A stretch of 47,190 nt of DNA from positions 1-47,190 of the forward strand of contig NZ_LEKN01000038.1 in the NCBI RefSeq assembly GCF_009761395.1, read 5' to 3'. Below the pieces are notes generated by a model. The model saw nothing but the letters and a program-made list of their open reading frames with translations. It was not told the DNA's origin and ran no database searches. Positions 35,741-46,331 of the stretch are shown here, piece after piece (position 1 is the stretch's first letter; the number at the start of each line of letters is the position of its first letter). The DNA is from Ursidibacter maritimus (GTDB taxonomy: Bacteria > Pseudomonadota > Gammaproteobacteria > Enterobacterales > Pasteurellaceae). Position numbers and translations under genes: made by a program.

Positions 35741-35929
35741 CGATTTCTTACTTTGTGCTGGTTTAATGCAATGAGCTTAAATGATGTGGCATTTGTGACA
35801 GTTGGACAAATCGAAATTCCAGTAATGTTTATGATCTCTTATTTTATCTTTAAAGAGCGTTTAAACTCGCAAGATTTAGTCGGTATTTTCCTAATTGTTG
35901 CAGCCGCATTATTGGTTGTGTGGGGATAA
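35741..35929 (+). pseudogene. C-terminal remnant of an EamA/DMT-family transporter
   Basis: Open in one frame from 35741 (after a TAG) to TAA at 35927-35929. It reads ...LCWFNAMSLNDVAFVTVG, then ISYFIFKERLN and a final helix IFLIVAAALLVVWG. The pattern (SLxDVAFVTVGQ, SYFIFKERLN, final helix) is that of the last two to three helices of an EamA-domain drug/metabolite transporter. Full proteins have about ten helices and near 300 residues, so only the C-terminal end is left. An ATG at 35771 could start a 52-residue peptide, but no ribosome site precedes it. Confidence 0.7.
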
Positions 35930-36027
35930 AATCGTTTAATCGTGAAAGATAGTTTTTAAACAGATTTTACAAAAAGGGTTGAGCTGAATACAATGTCCAC
36001 ACAAATTCTTGTAGGAATAAACGAACT

Positions 36028-36912
36028 ATGAACCGAAATCGTCCCTTTCAAACTATCGCTATTGTGGGTAAACCTCGCCACGATATTGCGTTGGAAACAC
36101 ACTTAGCTGTTTATAACTGGCTAAAAGAACGTCAATATAATGTCTTAGTTGAGAAAAATATTGCTCAACAACTGAGTTTACCTAACCCAATGAGCCTTCA
36201 AGAAATTGGTGAAGGGGCGGATCTGGTGATTGTAATTGGTGGCGATGGTAATATGCTCGGAATGGCTCGCCAGCTGGCAAAATATCAAGTGCCACTGATC
36301 GGGATCAATCGTGGAAATCTTGGCTTTTTGACCGACATCGCCCCACAATCTGCCTTTGAGCAGTTGCATAGCTGTTTAGAGCGTGGTGAATTTATCATTG
36401 AAGAACGATTTTTATTAGATGCGAAAATCGAGCAAAATGGCAAAATTATTGAATCGAATAACGCCTTAAATGAGGTCGTGGTGCATTCTAGCCAAATTGC
36501 TAGAACCATTGATTTTGAAGTGAGTATTGATGGGAAATTTGCTTTTTCACAACGTTCTGACGGTTTAATTATTTCAACTCCAACAGGTTCAACGGCTTAT
36601 TCACTTTCGGCTGGTGGGCCTATTCTTAGTCCTAATTTGAATGCGATAGCACTGGTGCCAATGAACCCGCATAGTTTGTCTTCTCGTCCATTGGTAGTTG
36701 ATGGCGATAGCCTTATTTCACTGCGTTTCGCTCAATATAATCAACCTAACTTAGTGGTAAGTTGTGATAGTCAGCGTTTACTACCTTTTAGTGCTGATGA
36801 ACGCGTTATTGTGCAAAAAAGTGCAGATAAATTAAAATTACTTCACCTAAAAGATTATAACTATTTCAATGTGTTAGGCTCAAAATTAGGCTGGTTGAGT
36901 AAGTTGTTTTGA
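36028..36912 (+). CDS. nadK: NAD kinase
   Basis: 294 residues. The ATP/polyphosphate motif GGDGNMLG is at about 71-78, the NAD site includes [13 protein letters not shown] and NEVVVHSS, and [17 protein letters not shown] is the second conserved block. It phosphorylates NAD to NADP in the cytoplasm. AGGAA precedes ATG 36028. It is monocistronic here; in E. coli it stands near grpE and recN, which are absent in this window. An inverted uptake-signal pair terminates it against the rimL-like gene. Confidence 0.96.
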   Translation: MNRNRPFQTIAIVGKPRHDIALETHLAVYNWLKERQYNVLVEKNIAQQLSLPNPMSLQEIGEGADLVIVIGGDGNMLGMARQLAKYQVPLIGINRGNLGFLTDIAPQSAFEQLHSCLERGEFIIEERFLLDAKIEQNGKIIESNNALNEVVVHSSQIARTIDFEVSIDGKFAFSQRSDGLIISTPTGSTAYSLSAGGPILSPNLNAIALVPMNPHSLSSRPLVVDGDSLISLRFAQYNQPNLVVSCDSQRLLPFSADERVIVQKSADKLKLLHLKDYNYFNVLGSKLGWLSKLF

Positions 36913-36917
36913 TAAGT

Positions 36918-36974
36918 TAAGCGGTAGGATCACGCAAATTATTTGCAAAATAGAATGTAAATCTTACCGCTTGT
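36918..36974. repeat. Inverted uptake-signal pair between nadK and the rimL-like gene
   Basis: TTAAGCGGTAGGAT faces AATCTTACCGCTTGT (perfect 9-mer at 36966-36974), with ATTTGCAAAAT between. The stem is a likely bidirectional terminator. Confidence 0.7.
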
Positions 36975-36979
36975 TAGCT

Positions 36980-37519
36980 TTAAATCGCTTTTTGATATAC
37001 ATTCTGTGAATAAAGATTATCGCCAATTTTTTCAGCATTTTCTTGCACTTCTACAAAGACAAAACCGCAACGTTGGGCCACTGCATTACTACGAGAATTA
37101 TGAAGGGCACAGCGTAAAATATAATGGGTAAATTGATCTTGAGTCGCATTGATAATTGCATTAACCGCTTGTGTAACAATGCCTTGCCCTTGCATTTCAG
37201 GCGAAAGCCAGTAACCGATGTGGGCTGTTCTGTTTTTCCAATCAATCGGCTTATTAAAACTAATTGTTCCTACCGCTTTTCCTTGCCAGCAAATCGCCCA
37301 AACAAAAGATTCGCCACTTTCTGCTTCCGTTTCACACAATTTCACAAAATTCTGTGAGTCTTCCAACTTATGCGTAAATCTTGTCCAATGGACAAATTGA
37401 GATAAATAATCACGATGGCGATCAATCTGTGTAAAAATAGCTTCACTATGCCTATCATTGATTTTCTCAAGTACAATTTCATTATTTATTACAATCTGTT
37501 GCGGTAGCTTGTACATCAT
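36980..37519 (-). CDS. rimL: RimL-like GNAT acetyltransferase
   Basis: 179 residues, GNAT fold. The acetyl-CoA loop is around WLSPEMQGQGIVTQAV, and the C-terminal half has NSRSNAVAQRCGFVFVEVQ, typical of RimJ/RimL proteins. The N-terminal block (RHRDYLSQFVHWTRF) resembles RimL, which acetylates the N-terminal serine of ribosomal protein L7/L12. The exact target protein is not certain. AGGGAGA precedes two adjacent ATGs (37519 and 37516). An uptake signal lies inside the gene (37164-37172). It is a single gene. Confidence 0.78.
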   Translation of the reverse strand: MMYKLPQQIVINNEIVLEKINDRHSEAIFTQIDRHRDYLSQFVHWTRFTHKLEDSQNFVKLCETEAESGESFVWAICWQGKAVGTISFNKPIDWKNRTAHIGYWLSPEMQGQGIVTQAVNAIINATQDQFTHYILRCALHNSRSNAVAQRCGFVFVEVQENAEKIGDNLYSQNVYQKAI

Positions 37520-37629
37520 TTTATTCTCCCTTTAAATCAACAAGATTGGAATTTACGCTCAAAAATTTTACATATCAAGAAATAAGCGGTCTGTTTTTAT
37601 AAAAATTTTGCAGTTTTTTGTGATCTACC

Positions 37630-37657
37630 CTTGAAAAGTAAATTCTTGCCACCAAAT
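37630..37657 (+). promoter_or_regulatory. Sigma-32-type heat shock promoter of groESL
   Basis: CTTGAAA (37630-37636), 13-bp spacer, CACCAAAT (37650-37657). This resembles the consensus CTTGAAA-N11-16-CCCCATNT: the -35 is perfect, the -10 matches at six of eight positions. A short CCCT/AGGG inverted repeat follows at about 37670-37683. No CIRCE element is seen. Confidence 0.65.
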
Positions 37658-37719
37658 AGCTCGCCGTTACCCTAAAATCAGGGAAAATATTTTAATCTAG
37701 GCTATAAGGAGCTATTTCA

Positions 37720-38007
37720 ATGAAAATTCGTCCATTACACGATAAAGTTATTTTAAAACGTGAAGAAGAGGAAACTAAATCAGCAGGCGGTATTGTATTA
37801 ACAGGTTCTGCTGCAACAAAATCCACTCGTGGTAAAGTATTAGCGGTCGGTAACGGTCGTACTTTAGATAATGGCACAGTACTCCCGTTAAATGTGAAAG
37901 TGGGCGATGTAGTTATCTTTAATGAGTATGGTATAAAAGCAGAGAAAATTGACGGCGAAGAAGTCTTAATTCTTTCTGAAGATAATATTTTAGCAATCGT
38001 AGAATAA
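37720..38007 (+). CDS. groES: Co-chaperonin GroES
   Basis: 95 residues, the standard length. [29 protein letters not shown] covers the first strand and the mobile loop, which binds GroEL. The protein ends with the usual [10 protein letters not shown]. It forms the heptameric lid of the GroEL folding chamber. AAGGAG lies 8-9 bases before ATG 37720. It is followed by groEL after 23 bp and preceded by a sigma-32-type promoter. Confidence 0.98.
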   Translation: MKIRPLHDKVILKREEEETKSAGGIVLTGSAATKSTRGKVLAVGNGRTLDNGTVLPLNVKVGDVVIFNEYGIKAEKIDGEEVLILSEDNILAIVE

Positions 38008-38027
38008 TTGAAATTATAGGAAATTAA

Positions 38028-39674
<1,647 letters not shown>

Positions 39675-39701
39675 TTCGCTCACTCCCGAATATAAACGTA
39701 T

Positions 39702-39732
39702 AAAAGGCTTGGTAGATAACCAAGCCTTTTGT
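39702..39732 (+). terminator. Rho-independent terminator after groEL
   Basis: AAAAGGCTTGG (39702-39712) pairs with CCAAGCCTTTT (39720-39730), 7-nt loop. A and T tracts on both sides would also let it stop ubiH on the minus strand. Confidence 0.9.
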
Positions 39733-39773
39733 CTATTACATCTCTTATTATTTAGAAAATCTTAGGATTATTT

Positions 39774-40994
39774 TTACCACCCTACTGCTTGGTGGGCGAC
39801 AAAGTTGCGTAATGGTTTGGCGTGGTTTAAGGTAATTAAACCTAGATTACGGGCAACTTGAATGGGTAGAAAATCGCAAGAAAATAGCGTAATCAAACCG
39901 CTTGTAGTTTGCATAATACGCTGTTGATCGGCTGAACGTTGTTGTGCATATTCGTTCAATAATGTAGAGCCACCAAGATCTTGTTTCCCTTCAAAAGCTT
40001 GACCAACGAGATTTGCCAACGTAAAGAGATCTCGCATTCCTAAGTTAAACCCTTGTCCTGCAACAGGGTGTAATAGTTGTGAAGCGTTCCCCACAATTGC
40101 GAGCCGATGATGGATATGGGAACTTGCCTTTTGAGATGAAAGCGGATAGACAAAGCGTTTGCTAACTTGAGTAAATTTCCCTAATTTCCAGCCAAATTGT
40201 TGTTGAATATCCTGTAAAAAGTCTGTGTCAGACATTGCCATCGCTTGAGTAGGATCTTGCAAGCACCAAACGAGCGACATTGTATTATCAGCCAAAGGAA
40301 GTAGGGCGAATGGGCCTTGTTTCGTGAAACGCTCAAAGGCTTGGTTATCATGTGGAGCGGTTGTTTTGACATTAGCAATGATTGCCGACTGCTGATAATC
40401 TCGAATACAGTCAGTGCTTACGCCACACTGTTGAGCAATTTGAGATTGAATACCGTCTGCGGCAACGAGTAAAGATGTTGTAATTTGTTTATTGCTCTGT
40501 AAGGTAATTTGACAAGCGGTAAGATCACGCTCAATTTTTACAATGGTATCAGGGCAAAAAATCTGAATGTTCGGCTGCTGAGCAATCAGTTGATTAAGCT
40601 GTTCGCCTAATGTTGCCAGCTCAACCACCACGCCTAGTTGCGGTAAAGCTAATTCATCAGCTTTTAAAGTGGTTTTGCCAAAATGATTTTGGTCAGAAAC
40701 GTGAATTTGTTGAATTGATGTAGCGATTTTTCGGATACGTTCGGCAAGATTTCTGCCCACAAGCGGTTCGATTTTCGCTAATTTTTGCAAGCTACCATAA
40801 GCCAACGCAATGGAGCGAGCATCAAATCCCCCTTGTTCAGCATAATTCAGGGGGCTTTTTTCGATAATCACAATATTAAGCTGATGAGCAGTAGCGGAAC
40901 TCAATGCAAGAGCAAGGATTGACCCTGTAATAGCACCGCCGACAATCACGACATCGGCATCTAATTTTTCTCGTGTTTCTGACCATTCAGCCAT
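39774..40994 (-). CDS. ubiH: 2-octaprenyl-6-methoxyphenol hydroxylase UbiH
   Basis: 406 residues. FAD-binding Rossmann motif DVVIVGGAITGSILALAL near the N-terminus, the UbiH-type block GFDARSIALAYGS, and the second FAD motif AIVGNASQLLHPVAGQGFNLGMRD. Over its whole length it follows UbiH better than VisC/UbiI (for example QLGVVVELATLGEQLNQLI and FERFTKQGPFALLPLAD). It hydroxylates the ring in aerobic ubiquinone synthesis. Its start codon overlaps the selD stop by one base (TAATG), so the two are translationally coupled. Three uptake signals lie inside the gene (39897, 40512, 40759). Confidence 0.88.
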   Translation of the reverse strand: MAEWSETREKLDADVVIVGGAITGSILALALSSATAHQLNIVIIEKSPLNYAEQGGFDARSIALAYGSLQKLAKIEPLVGRNLAERIRKIATSIQQIHVSDQNHFGKTTLKADELALPQLGVVVELATLGEQLNQLIAQQPNIQIFCPDTIVKIERDLTACQITLQSNKQITTSLLVAADGIQSQIAQQCGVSTDCIRDYQQSAIIANVKTTAPHDNQAFERFTKQGPFALLPLADNTMSLVWCLQDPTQAMAMSDTDFLQDIQQQFGWKLGKFTQVSKRFVYPLSSQKASSHIHHRLAIVGNASQLLHPVAGQGFNLGMRDLFTLANLVGQAFEGKQDLGGSTLLNEYAQQRSADQQRIMQTTSGLITLFSCDFLPIQVARNLGLITLNHAKPLRNFVAHQAVGW

Positions 40995-42037
40995 TATTTT
41001 ACCTCAATCAATGCTTTGTTATTATCCGCATCAAAAAGTTTCCCAACAGGGTATAGTGAAACTTGAGCTGCTTTTGCAATTTGTTGAACGGAAGCGACCG
41101 CTTCAGGCTTAACAGCAATCAGTAAACCGCCAGATGTTTGTGGATCACATAAAATGGCTTTTTGTTCATCAGTGAGTGGTGAAATCCATTGCCCATAACT
41201 ATCAAAATTACGTTGTGTTCCACCAGGTACTGCACCTTGAGCAATATATTCTTTTACGCCATCAAGGGTATGAATTTGTTCGCTATATACTTCGGCTCTT
41301 AATTGAGAGCCTTGGCAAATCTCGGTTAGGTGTCCTAATAAACCAAAGCCAGTCACATCAGTCATTGCGGTAATTTCAGGGATTTTGGCAAATTCAGCTC
41401 CGATTAAATTCATCTGACACATTACATCACGCGCGAGATTTTTATGCTCCGCTTTGAGTTTTCCTTGTTTTTCCGCCGTGGTTAATACGCCGATACCTAA
41501 TGGCTTGGTTAAGAATAATTCACAGCCAGCTTGAGCAGACGCGTTTTTCTTCACTTGCTCCGTTGAGATAATACCTGTTACGGCTAAACCGAAGATAGGT
41601 TCTGGCGAGTCAATAGAATGACCGCCAGCGAGAGCGATACCAGCTTGCTGACAAGCGAAACGTCCGCCTTCTACAATTTTTTGTGCGACTTCGGCAGGTA
41701 GTTTATTGATTGGAAAACCTAAAATAGCAATTGCCATAATTGGTTTGCCCCCCATCGCAAAAATATCACTAATCGCATTCGTGGCGGCAATTCGCCCAAA
41801 ATCAAATGGGTCATCAACAATCGGCATAAAGAAATCGGTTGTGCTTACGATACCGACACCGTTGCCAATATCATAGACGGCAGCATCATCTTTCGTTTCA
41901 TTGCCGACTAATAAATTCGGATCGATAAATTTGGCTTGTTCCGTATGCAAAATTTGCTCTAAAACTTTAGGGGAAATCTTACAGCCACAGCCAGCACCGT
42001 GGCTATATTGGGTTAAGCGAATCGGTTCGTTTTGCAT
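40994..42037 (-). CDS. selD: Selenophosphate synthetase
   Basis: 347 residues. The glycine-rich N-terminus [10 protein letters not shown] has the catalytic cysteine C17 and lysine K20. [10 protein letters not shown] is replaced by [10 protein letters not shown] in the metal/ATP site, and [26 protein letters not shown] is the family block. It makes selenophosphate from selenide and ATP for selenocysteine and selenouridine. H. influenzae SelD carries selenocysteine at the first active-site position; here the codon is an ordinary cysteine. AGAGGTAG precedes the start. It is coupled to ubiH, an unexpected partner functionally. Confidence 0.94.
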   Translation of the reverse strand: MQNEPIRLTQYSHGAGCGCKISPKVLEQILHTEQAKFIDPNLLVGNETKDDAAVYDIGNGVGIVSTTDFFMPIVDDPFDFGRIAATNAISDIFAMGGKPIMAIAILGFPINKLPAEVAQKIVEGGRFACQQAGIALAGGHSIDSPEPIFGLAVTGIISTEQVKKNASAQAGCELFLTKPLGIGVLTTAEKQGKLKAEHKNLARDVMCQMNLIGAEFAKIPEITAMTDVTGFGLLGHLTEICQGSQLRAEVYSEQIHTLDGVKEYIAQGAVPGGTQRNFDSYGQWISPLTDEQKAILCDPQTSGGLLIAVKPEAVASVQQIAKAAQVSLYPVGKLFDADNNKALIEVK

Positions 42038-42098
42038 AATCTACCTCTGTTCTTATTTAGCCTAAATAAAGATGGTTAGCTCAATTCTACTCCGATTT

Positions 42099-42128
42099 GC
42101 AAAAAATTGACAGTAACCGACCGCTTGT
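42099..42128 (-). repeat. Full-length uptake signal between selD and ratA
   Basis: ACCGCTTGT at 42120-42128, preceded on the plus strand by TTTGCAAAAAATT. It lies between divergent genes. Confidence 0.85.
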
Positions 42129-42174
42129 AACTATGTTAAACTAGCTACATTGAGCAATTTTACAGTCAATCGCT

Positions 42175-42609
42175 ATGCCAATTATCAATCAATCTGCCCT
42201 TGTTGCTTATAGTGCGGAGCAGATGTATCAACTTGTAAACGACTATGAAAAATACCCACAATTTTTATCTGGCTGTGTGGGAGCAAGTACGCTAAGTTTA
42301 GGCGAAAATGAGCTCAATGCTGAGCTTGTTATTCAGAAACTGGGAATTAGCCAGCGTTTTAGCACGCACAATACGATGATTCCTAATCAGAAAATCACAA
42401 TGGAACTATTAAACGGTCCTTTTCGTTATTTGAAAGGCTATTGGGCGTTTCAGCCTTTTGATGAACAGAGTTGTAAAATTACCTTACAGCTTGAGTTTGA
42501 ATTTTCAAATGCTTTAATTGCAATGGCATTTGGCAAGATTTTTAATGAACTTACTTTAAAAATGGTCAATGCGTTTAAACAACGAGCCAAGGAGATTTAC
42601 GGTGTCTGA
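42175..42609 (+). CDS. ratA: RatA/PasT-type START-domain protein (toxin or ubiquinone-binding)
   Basis: 144 residues, COQ10/START fold. Conserved blocks are NQSALVAYSAEQMYQLVNDYEKYPQFLSGC and TMELLNGPFRYLKGYWAF. E. coli RatA binds the 50S subunit and blocks association; the same family is also linked to ubiquinone function and antibiotic tolerance (PasT). Its stop overlaps the start of rnfH (RatB/PasI), the usual two-gene arrangement. No strong ribosome site is seen before ATG 42175. Whether it is a true toxin in this organism cannot be said from sequence. Confidence 0.87.
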   Translation: MPIINQSALVAYSAEQMYQLVNDYEKYPQFLSGCVGASTLSLGENELNAELVIQKLGISQRFSTHNTMIPNQKITMELLNGPFRYLKGYWAFQPFDEQSCKITLQLEFEFSNALIAMAFGKIFNELTLKMVNAFKQRAKEIYGV

Positions 42610-42904
42610 TGCAGAGAAAACAGAAAAAATTGTGGTAGAAGTGGTTTATGCTTATCCCGAAAAGTATTTTTTGAAGAAGATCGAATTAGATAACCCGATC
42701 TCAATTCAGAATGTGATTTTACAATCGGGTGTATTACAAAAATATACGGAAATAGATTTAAGAGAAAATAAGATCGGCATTTTCAGCCGACCTGCGAAAC
42801 TCACCGATCTAGTTGAAAATGGTGACAGGATCGAAATCTACCGCCCACTTATTGCCGATCCGAAAGAGATTCGCCGTAAACGAGCAGAGCAGCAGAAGAA
42901 GTAA
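42602..42904 (+). CDS. rnfH: RnfH/RatB-family ubiquitin-fold protein
   Basis: 100 residues when begun at GTG 42602. AAGGAG stands 7-8 bases before this GTG, and the resulting VSDAEKTEKIVVEVVYAYPEKY start fits the family. The frame is open from ATG 42569, but that start is inside ratA and has no ribosome site. EIDLRENKIGIFSRPAKLTDLVENGDRIEIYRPLIADPKE is the family core, split here as ENKIGIFSRPAKLTDLVENG and DRIEIYRPLIADPKE. It is named RatB/PasI as partner of RatA and RnfH from Rnf clusters. It overlaps ratA by 8 bp and converges with lpxM, next to rnf genes. Confidence 0.87.
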   Translation: MSDAEKTEKIVVEVVYAYPEKYFLKKIELDNPISIQNVILQSGVLQKYTEIDLRENKIGIFSRPAKLTDLVENGDRIEIYRPLIADPKEIRRKRAEQQKK

Positions 42905-42921
42905 CATTGCTAATTTTGTCG

Positions 42922-43869
42922 CTATTTTTTATAAATATCTTCCCCATCTCTACGAGTTTTGAGTAAGCGTAAAATCCAGACATATTGTTCTGGATTTTTT
43001 TCAACAAAATACTCAATAATTCGGTTCATTTCTCTTGCAGATTGTTCTGGGCTTTCATCAAATTCAATTTGTGGCAAAATCTCAATTTGATAAACGCCTT
43101 TTTCAGCGTTGTAAATCGGAAACATTGGTATAACAACGGCATTCGTTACTCTTGCCATTTTGGCTAAACCGGGTAGGGTAGCCTTTTCTGTGGCAAAGAA
43201 TGGTGCATAAACACTTAGGTTCTCTCCATAATCTTCATCGGGAAGAAAGTAGCCTAAATTACCTTTACGCACATCATTTAAGAAAGGTTTAATTCCGTTT
43301 TGTCGAGTGTGCATTTTCCCACCGAAACGCTCACGAGTTGCGTTCCATAACCAATCGACTAATTGATTACGATGTGGGTTATACATGGATACCATTGGCA
43401 TTCCGTAAGTGTGCATCACAATTCCTGACGCATCAATCGCCCAAGTATGTGGAACAAGCAAAATCACGTTTTTTCCCTTTGCTCTTGCCTCTCGAACAAT
43501 CTCCAAGTTAGAAAAGGCACTGCGTTTTTGGATATGTTTCACCGAGCGAATGCCAATTTCACCTATCCCCAACATTGTTTGGGTGACAGTAATAAACATT
43601 TTTTCGATAATTTCTGCTCGCTGTTGCTCACTCCAATCGGGAAAACAATAACGTAGATTGACATCTGCACGATGATATTGTTTTTTACCTTTTAAGTGGC
43701 GAGCTACAATCTTGCCTACCCAAACACCAAGTTTATCGCGTAAACGAAACGGAACATATGCCAAAATAATTAGCCCCAAAACGCCAAGCCATACGCCCCA
43801 GTATTTAGGGTGTAAAAAATGCCAAGAAAATTGATGTTGATAGCCAACTTGTTGTGTAAAACGTCCCAT
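42922..43869 (-). CDS. lpxM: Lipid A secondary acyltransferase LpxM (MsbB)
   Basis: 315 residues. One N-terminal membrane anchor (about 22-42), then the acyltransferase domain with the catalytic HX4D at H141 and D146 (VPHTWAID). RERFGGKMHTRQNGIKPFL and YFLPDEDYGENLSVYAPFFATEKATLPGL-type text, with ending YVWILRLLKTRRDGEDIYKK, match LpxM rather than LpxL. It adds the last (myristoyl-type) chain to Kdo2-lipid A at the inner membrane. It follows rnfE by 18 bp on the same strand and so probably is read from the rnf transcript. The acyl chain length is not evident from sequence. Confidence 0.86.
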   Translation of the reverse strand: MGRFTQQVGYQHQFSWHFLHPKYWGVWLGVLGLIILAYVPFRLRDKLGVWVGKIVARHLKGKKQYHRADVNLRYCFPDWSEQQRAEIIEKMFITVTQTMLGIGEIGIRSVKHIQKRSAFSNLEIVREARAKGKNVILLVPHTWAIDASGIVMHTYGMPMVSMYNPHRNQLVDWLWNATRERFGGKMHTRQNGIKPFLNDVRKGNLGYFLPDEDYGENLSVYAPFFATEKATLPGLAKMARVTNAVVIPMFPIYNAEKGVYQIEILPQIEFDESPEQSAREMNRIIEYFVEKNPEQYVWILRLLKTRRDGEDIYKK

Positions 43870-43887
43870 TGTTATCTCTCTTAATCG

Positions 43888-44583
43888 TTATTTGCGTTTT
43901 TGGTCGATCTTATTTTTTAAGGCAAGAATAATCCCTAAACCAATAAAAGCACCAGGGGGTAAAATAGCCAGTAATAAGCCACTTTCAAGCTGAAGTAGGT
44001 CAATTTTTAAACTTTTTGCCCATTCGCCGAGTAATAAATCTAATCCGTCAAATAGCGTACCATTGCCGATAATCTCACGCAATGCACCTAATAAAACTAA
44101 GCTTAAGGTCATACCAATGCCCATTGAAAAGCCATCAAAGGCAGAGTGGATAAGATTATTTTTAGAAGCAAAAGCCTCTGCACGCCCAATCACAATACAG
44201 TTCGTTACAATCAATGGAATAAAAATACCTAATGATTGATAAACAGGATATGCAAACGCATTCATTAGTAGCTGAATAGCGGTAACGGCAGTGGCAATAA
44301 TCATCACATAAATAGGAATACGAATGTCGTGCGGCGTTACCTTGCGAAAGAGCGACACACAGCTATTGGTAATAATCAGTACCAGTAGCGTTGCTAAGCC
44401 TAGCCCTAACGCATTGGTTACGTTATTGGACACCGCAAGTAGCGGACAAAGCCCAAGTAGTTGGACTAAAGCACCATTATTTGACCAAACGCCTTGTGTG
44501 AAAATATTTCCCCACACAGATGTTTGCGGAGTTTGGGGAATATCATCATCAATTTGTTGGATTGGAATTTGATTATCTGCCAT
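43888..44583 (-). CDS. rnfE: Electron transport complex subunit RnfE (RsxE)
   Basis: 231 residues with about six transmembrane helices. Family blocks are [27 protein letters not shown] and [25 protein letters not shown] polar N-terminal extension ([19 protein letters not shown]) precedes the first conserved block. ATG 44583 is chosen over 44622 because the latter runs into the rnfG coding region. RnfE is a membrane subunit of the ion-pumping ferredoxin:NAD oxidoreductase / SoxR-reducing complex. rnfG is 10 bp upstream, lpxM 18 bp downstream; in E. coli nth follows rsxE instead. Confidence 0.93.
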   Translation of the reverse strand: MADNQIPIQQIDDDIPQTPQTSVWGNIFTQGVWSNNGALVQLLGLCPLLAVSNNVTNALGLGLATLLVLIITNSCVSLFRKVTPHDIRIPIYVMIIATAVTAIQLLMNAFAYPVYQSLGIFIPLIVTNCIVIGRAEAFASKNNLIHSAFDGFSMGIGMTLSLVLLGALREIIGNGTLFDGLDLLLGEWAKSLKIDLLQLESGLLLAILPPGAFIGLGIILALKNKIDQKRK

Positions 44584-44593
44584 ATTTTGCCTT

Positions 44594-45229
44594 TTATTCT
44601 TTACAATCGCTAAAGGTTTCAATTAACTGTGGATGATGTTTCAGTTCGGTAATGACCCATTTTGCTGTTTGTCGAACTTTATTTACTACCGCTCTTGGTG
44701 TGATTGTCGCCCCTGTGAACTGATCAAAATCACCGCCGTCTTTTTTTACCGCCCAATGATTTTCATCGTCTAACGTAAATGTTTTATCATTAAAGCTATA
44801 AATCCAGTTAGAAATACGAGTTTCAATTTTATCGCCAAGCCCTGGGGTTTCTTTATGTGCTAATGTCCGTACGCCTAGCACTTTACCATCAGGCTGAATA
44901 CCCATAAGTAGCACGATATTCCCCGAATAGCCATCAGGTGCGGTAGCTTGTAATGCGTAAGCGGTAAGATCTTGCCCTTTTTTTGCACTGTATAGTTTAT
45001 TGAGATAAGGGGCATCGGGTAGCTTAATCGTTTTACAACTACTTAGAAGATCATTGTCAAAATAGTCTTGTGGTACAACTTCAAGCAATAAATCTCGTTG
45101 CTGTTGTGCGACAACTTGATCTATTCGCCCTTTGGTTAAAAGATAGATCCCTGTTGAGATGGCAGCACAAACTAAGGCGATTATCCCTAAAATGAGGGCA
45201 TAAGTTGTAGTGATTTTAGAAGTTTGCAT
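44594..45229 (-). CDS. rnfG: Electron transport complex subunit RnfG (RsxG)
   Basis: 211 residues. One N-terminal membrane helix (about 8-32), then a periplasmic FMN-binding domain. The covalent FMN attachment motif is TGATIT with T175 as the likely flavinylated threonine. [13 protein letters not shown] is also conserved. It passes electrons within the Rnf complex. ATG 45229 overlaps the rnfD stop codon, favouring it over the upstream 45295. The flavin transferase ApbE, needed for loading FMN, is not in this window. Confidence 0.93.
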   Translation of the reverse strand: MQTSKITTTYALILGIIALVCAAISTGIYLLTKGRIDQVVAQQQRDLLLEVVPQDYFDNDLLSSCKTIKLPDAPYLNKLYSAKKGQDLTAYALQATAPDGYSGNIVLLMGIQPDGKVLGVRTLAHKETPGLGDKIETRISNWIYSFNDKTFTLDDENHWAVKKDGGDFDQFTGATITPRAVVNKVRQTAKWVITELKHHPQLIETFSDCKE

Positions 45230-46302
45230 TATTTTCGTCCTAGTTGTGTACCATATAAACGAGGTTGAGTATAGTGATCGATCAACGGCACACAAATATT
45301 GGCTAATAGCACAGCAAAGGCAACACCGTCAGGGTAGTTACCTAAATAGCGGATCAAATAAACTAATAACCCAACCAATGCACCAAAGATCAATTTGCCT
45401 TTCGGTGTAATTGAAGCAGATACAGGATCGGTCGCAATAAAAAATGCACCAAACATCATTGCACCACTGAATAAATGGAGTGGCATAGCCCAGATCGCAT
45501 CACTGTTTTCCGATAAAAAGAGATCGTGAAGTAAACTAAAAATCGCAAAGGTCGATAACATTGCCATTGGAATTTGCCAATGGATAATGCGTTTATAAAT
45601 CAGCACTAACCCACCGAATAAAAAGGCTAAATTCATCTGTCCCCAACCGCCAAAGAACACTTTTTCAAGCAGATCATCAAATAACATAGCACGATAAGTG
45701 CTATCTTTAATACTTGTCATCGCATTTTTTGAGCCATCTAATACCGTTGCGGAAGAAATTCCATCCACACTTTGAATAAGCTGGTGAATAGTAAAGCCAT
45801 CGGTAGTAATGCCTTGAAAAATCAGAGCAAAACTATCCGCTAAAGTCGGTGGTTCACTCAATAATGCCGCAGGCGGTAGCCAAGCGGTCATTTGTACTGG
45901 GAAAGATACCAACAGCAACGCATAGCCGATCATCGCAGGGTTAAATAAATTCTGTCCCAATCCACCATAAACGTGTTTTGCAAGTAACAATGCGACAATC
46001 ATTCCAACGATGATAATCCAATAAGGTGAATAAGGCGGAATTGCCATTGCTAAAATAAAAGCAGTTAAAATACCCGACATATCTTCCACATAGAAAGCGG
46101 TCGGTTTCTGGCGAAGTTTTGCAACGGCAATTTCAATAATAATGGCTAAACTTACCGCTAGTGCGATTTGAATAAGCACACCGTACCCAAAGAAATACCA
46201 CTGCACAAAAAGTGCAGGTAGCATCGCAGCAATCACCCATAACATAAAATTAACGGTGAGATTGTTCGAGTGAGTATGGGGTGAGCTGATCATTTTGAAC
46301 AT
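45229..46302 (-). CDS. rnfD: Electron transport complex subunit RnfD (RsxD)
   Basis: 357 residues with about nine transmembrane helices. [26 protein letters not shown] is the family core, and the probable covalent FMN threonine is T186 in [11 protein letters not shown]. The C-terminal part has [21 protein letters not shown] and [24 protein letters not shown]. The start may be 46302 or 46293 (MFKM or MISS). It overlaps rnfG by one base. The next gene upstream is the yicG-type gene and not rnfC directly, which departs from the usual order A-B-C-D-G-E. Confidence 0.93.
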   Translation of the reverse strand: MFKMISSPHTHSNNLTVNFMLWVIAAMLPALFVQWYFFGYGVLIQIALAVSLAIIIEIAVAKLRQKPTAFYVEDMSGILTAFILAMAIPPYSPYWIIIVGMIVALLLAKHVYGGLGQNLFNPAMIGYALLLVSFPVQMTAWLPPAALLSEPPTLADSFALIFQGITTDGFTIHQLIQSVDGISSATVLDGSKNAMTSIKDSTYRAMLFDDLLEKVFFGGWGQMNLAFLFGGLVLIYKRIIHWQIPMAMLSTFAIFSLLHDLFLSENSDAIWAMPLHLFSGAMMFGAFFIATDPVSASITPKGKLIFGALVGLLVYLIRYLGNYPDGVAFAVLLANICVPLIDHYTQPRLYGTQLGRK

Positions 46303-46331
46303 TGGTATCTTTCCTTGTTATATATAGCCCA

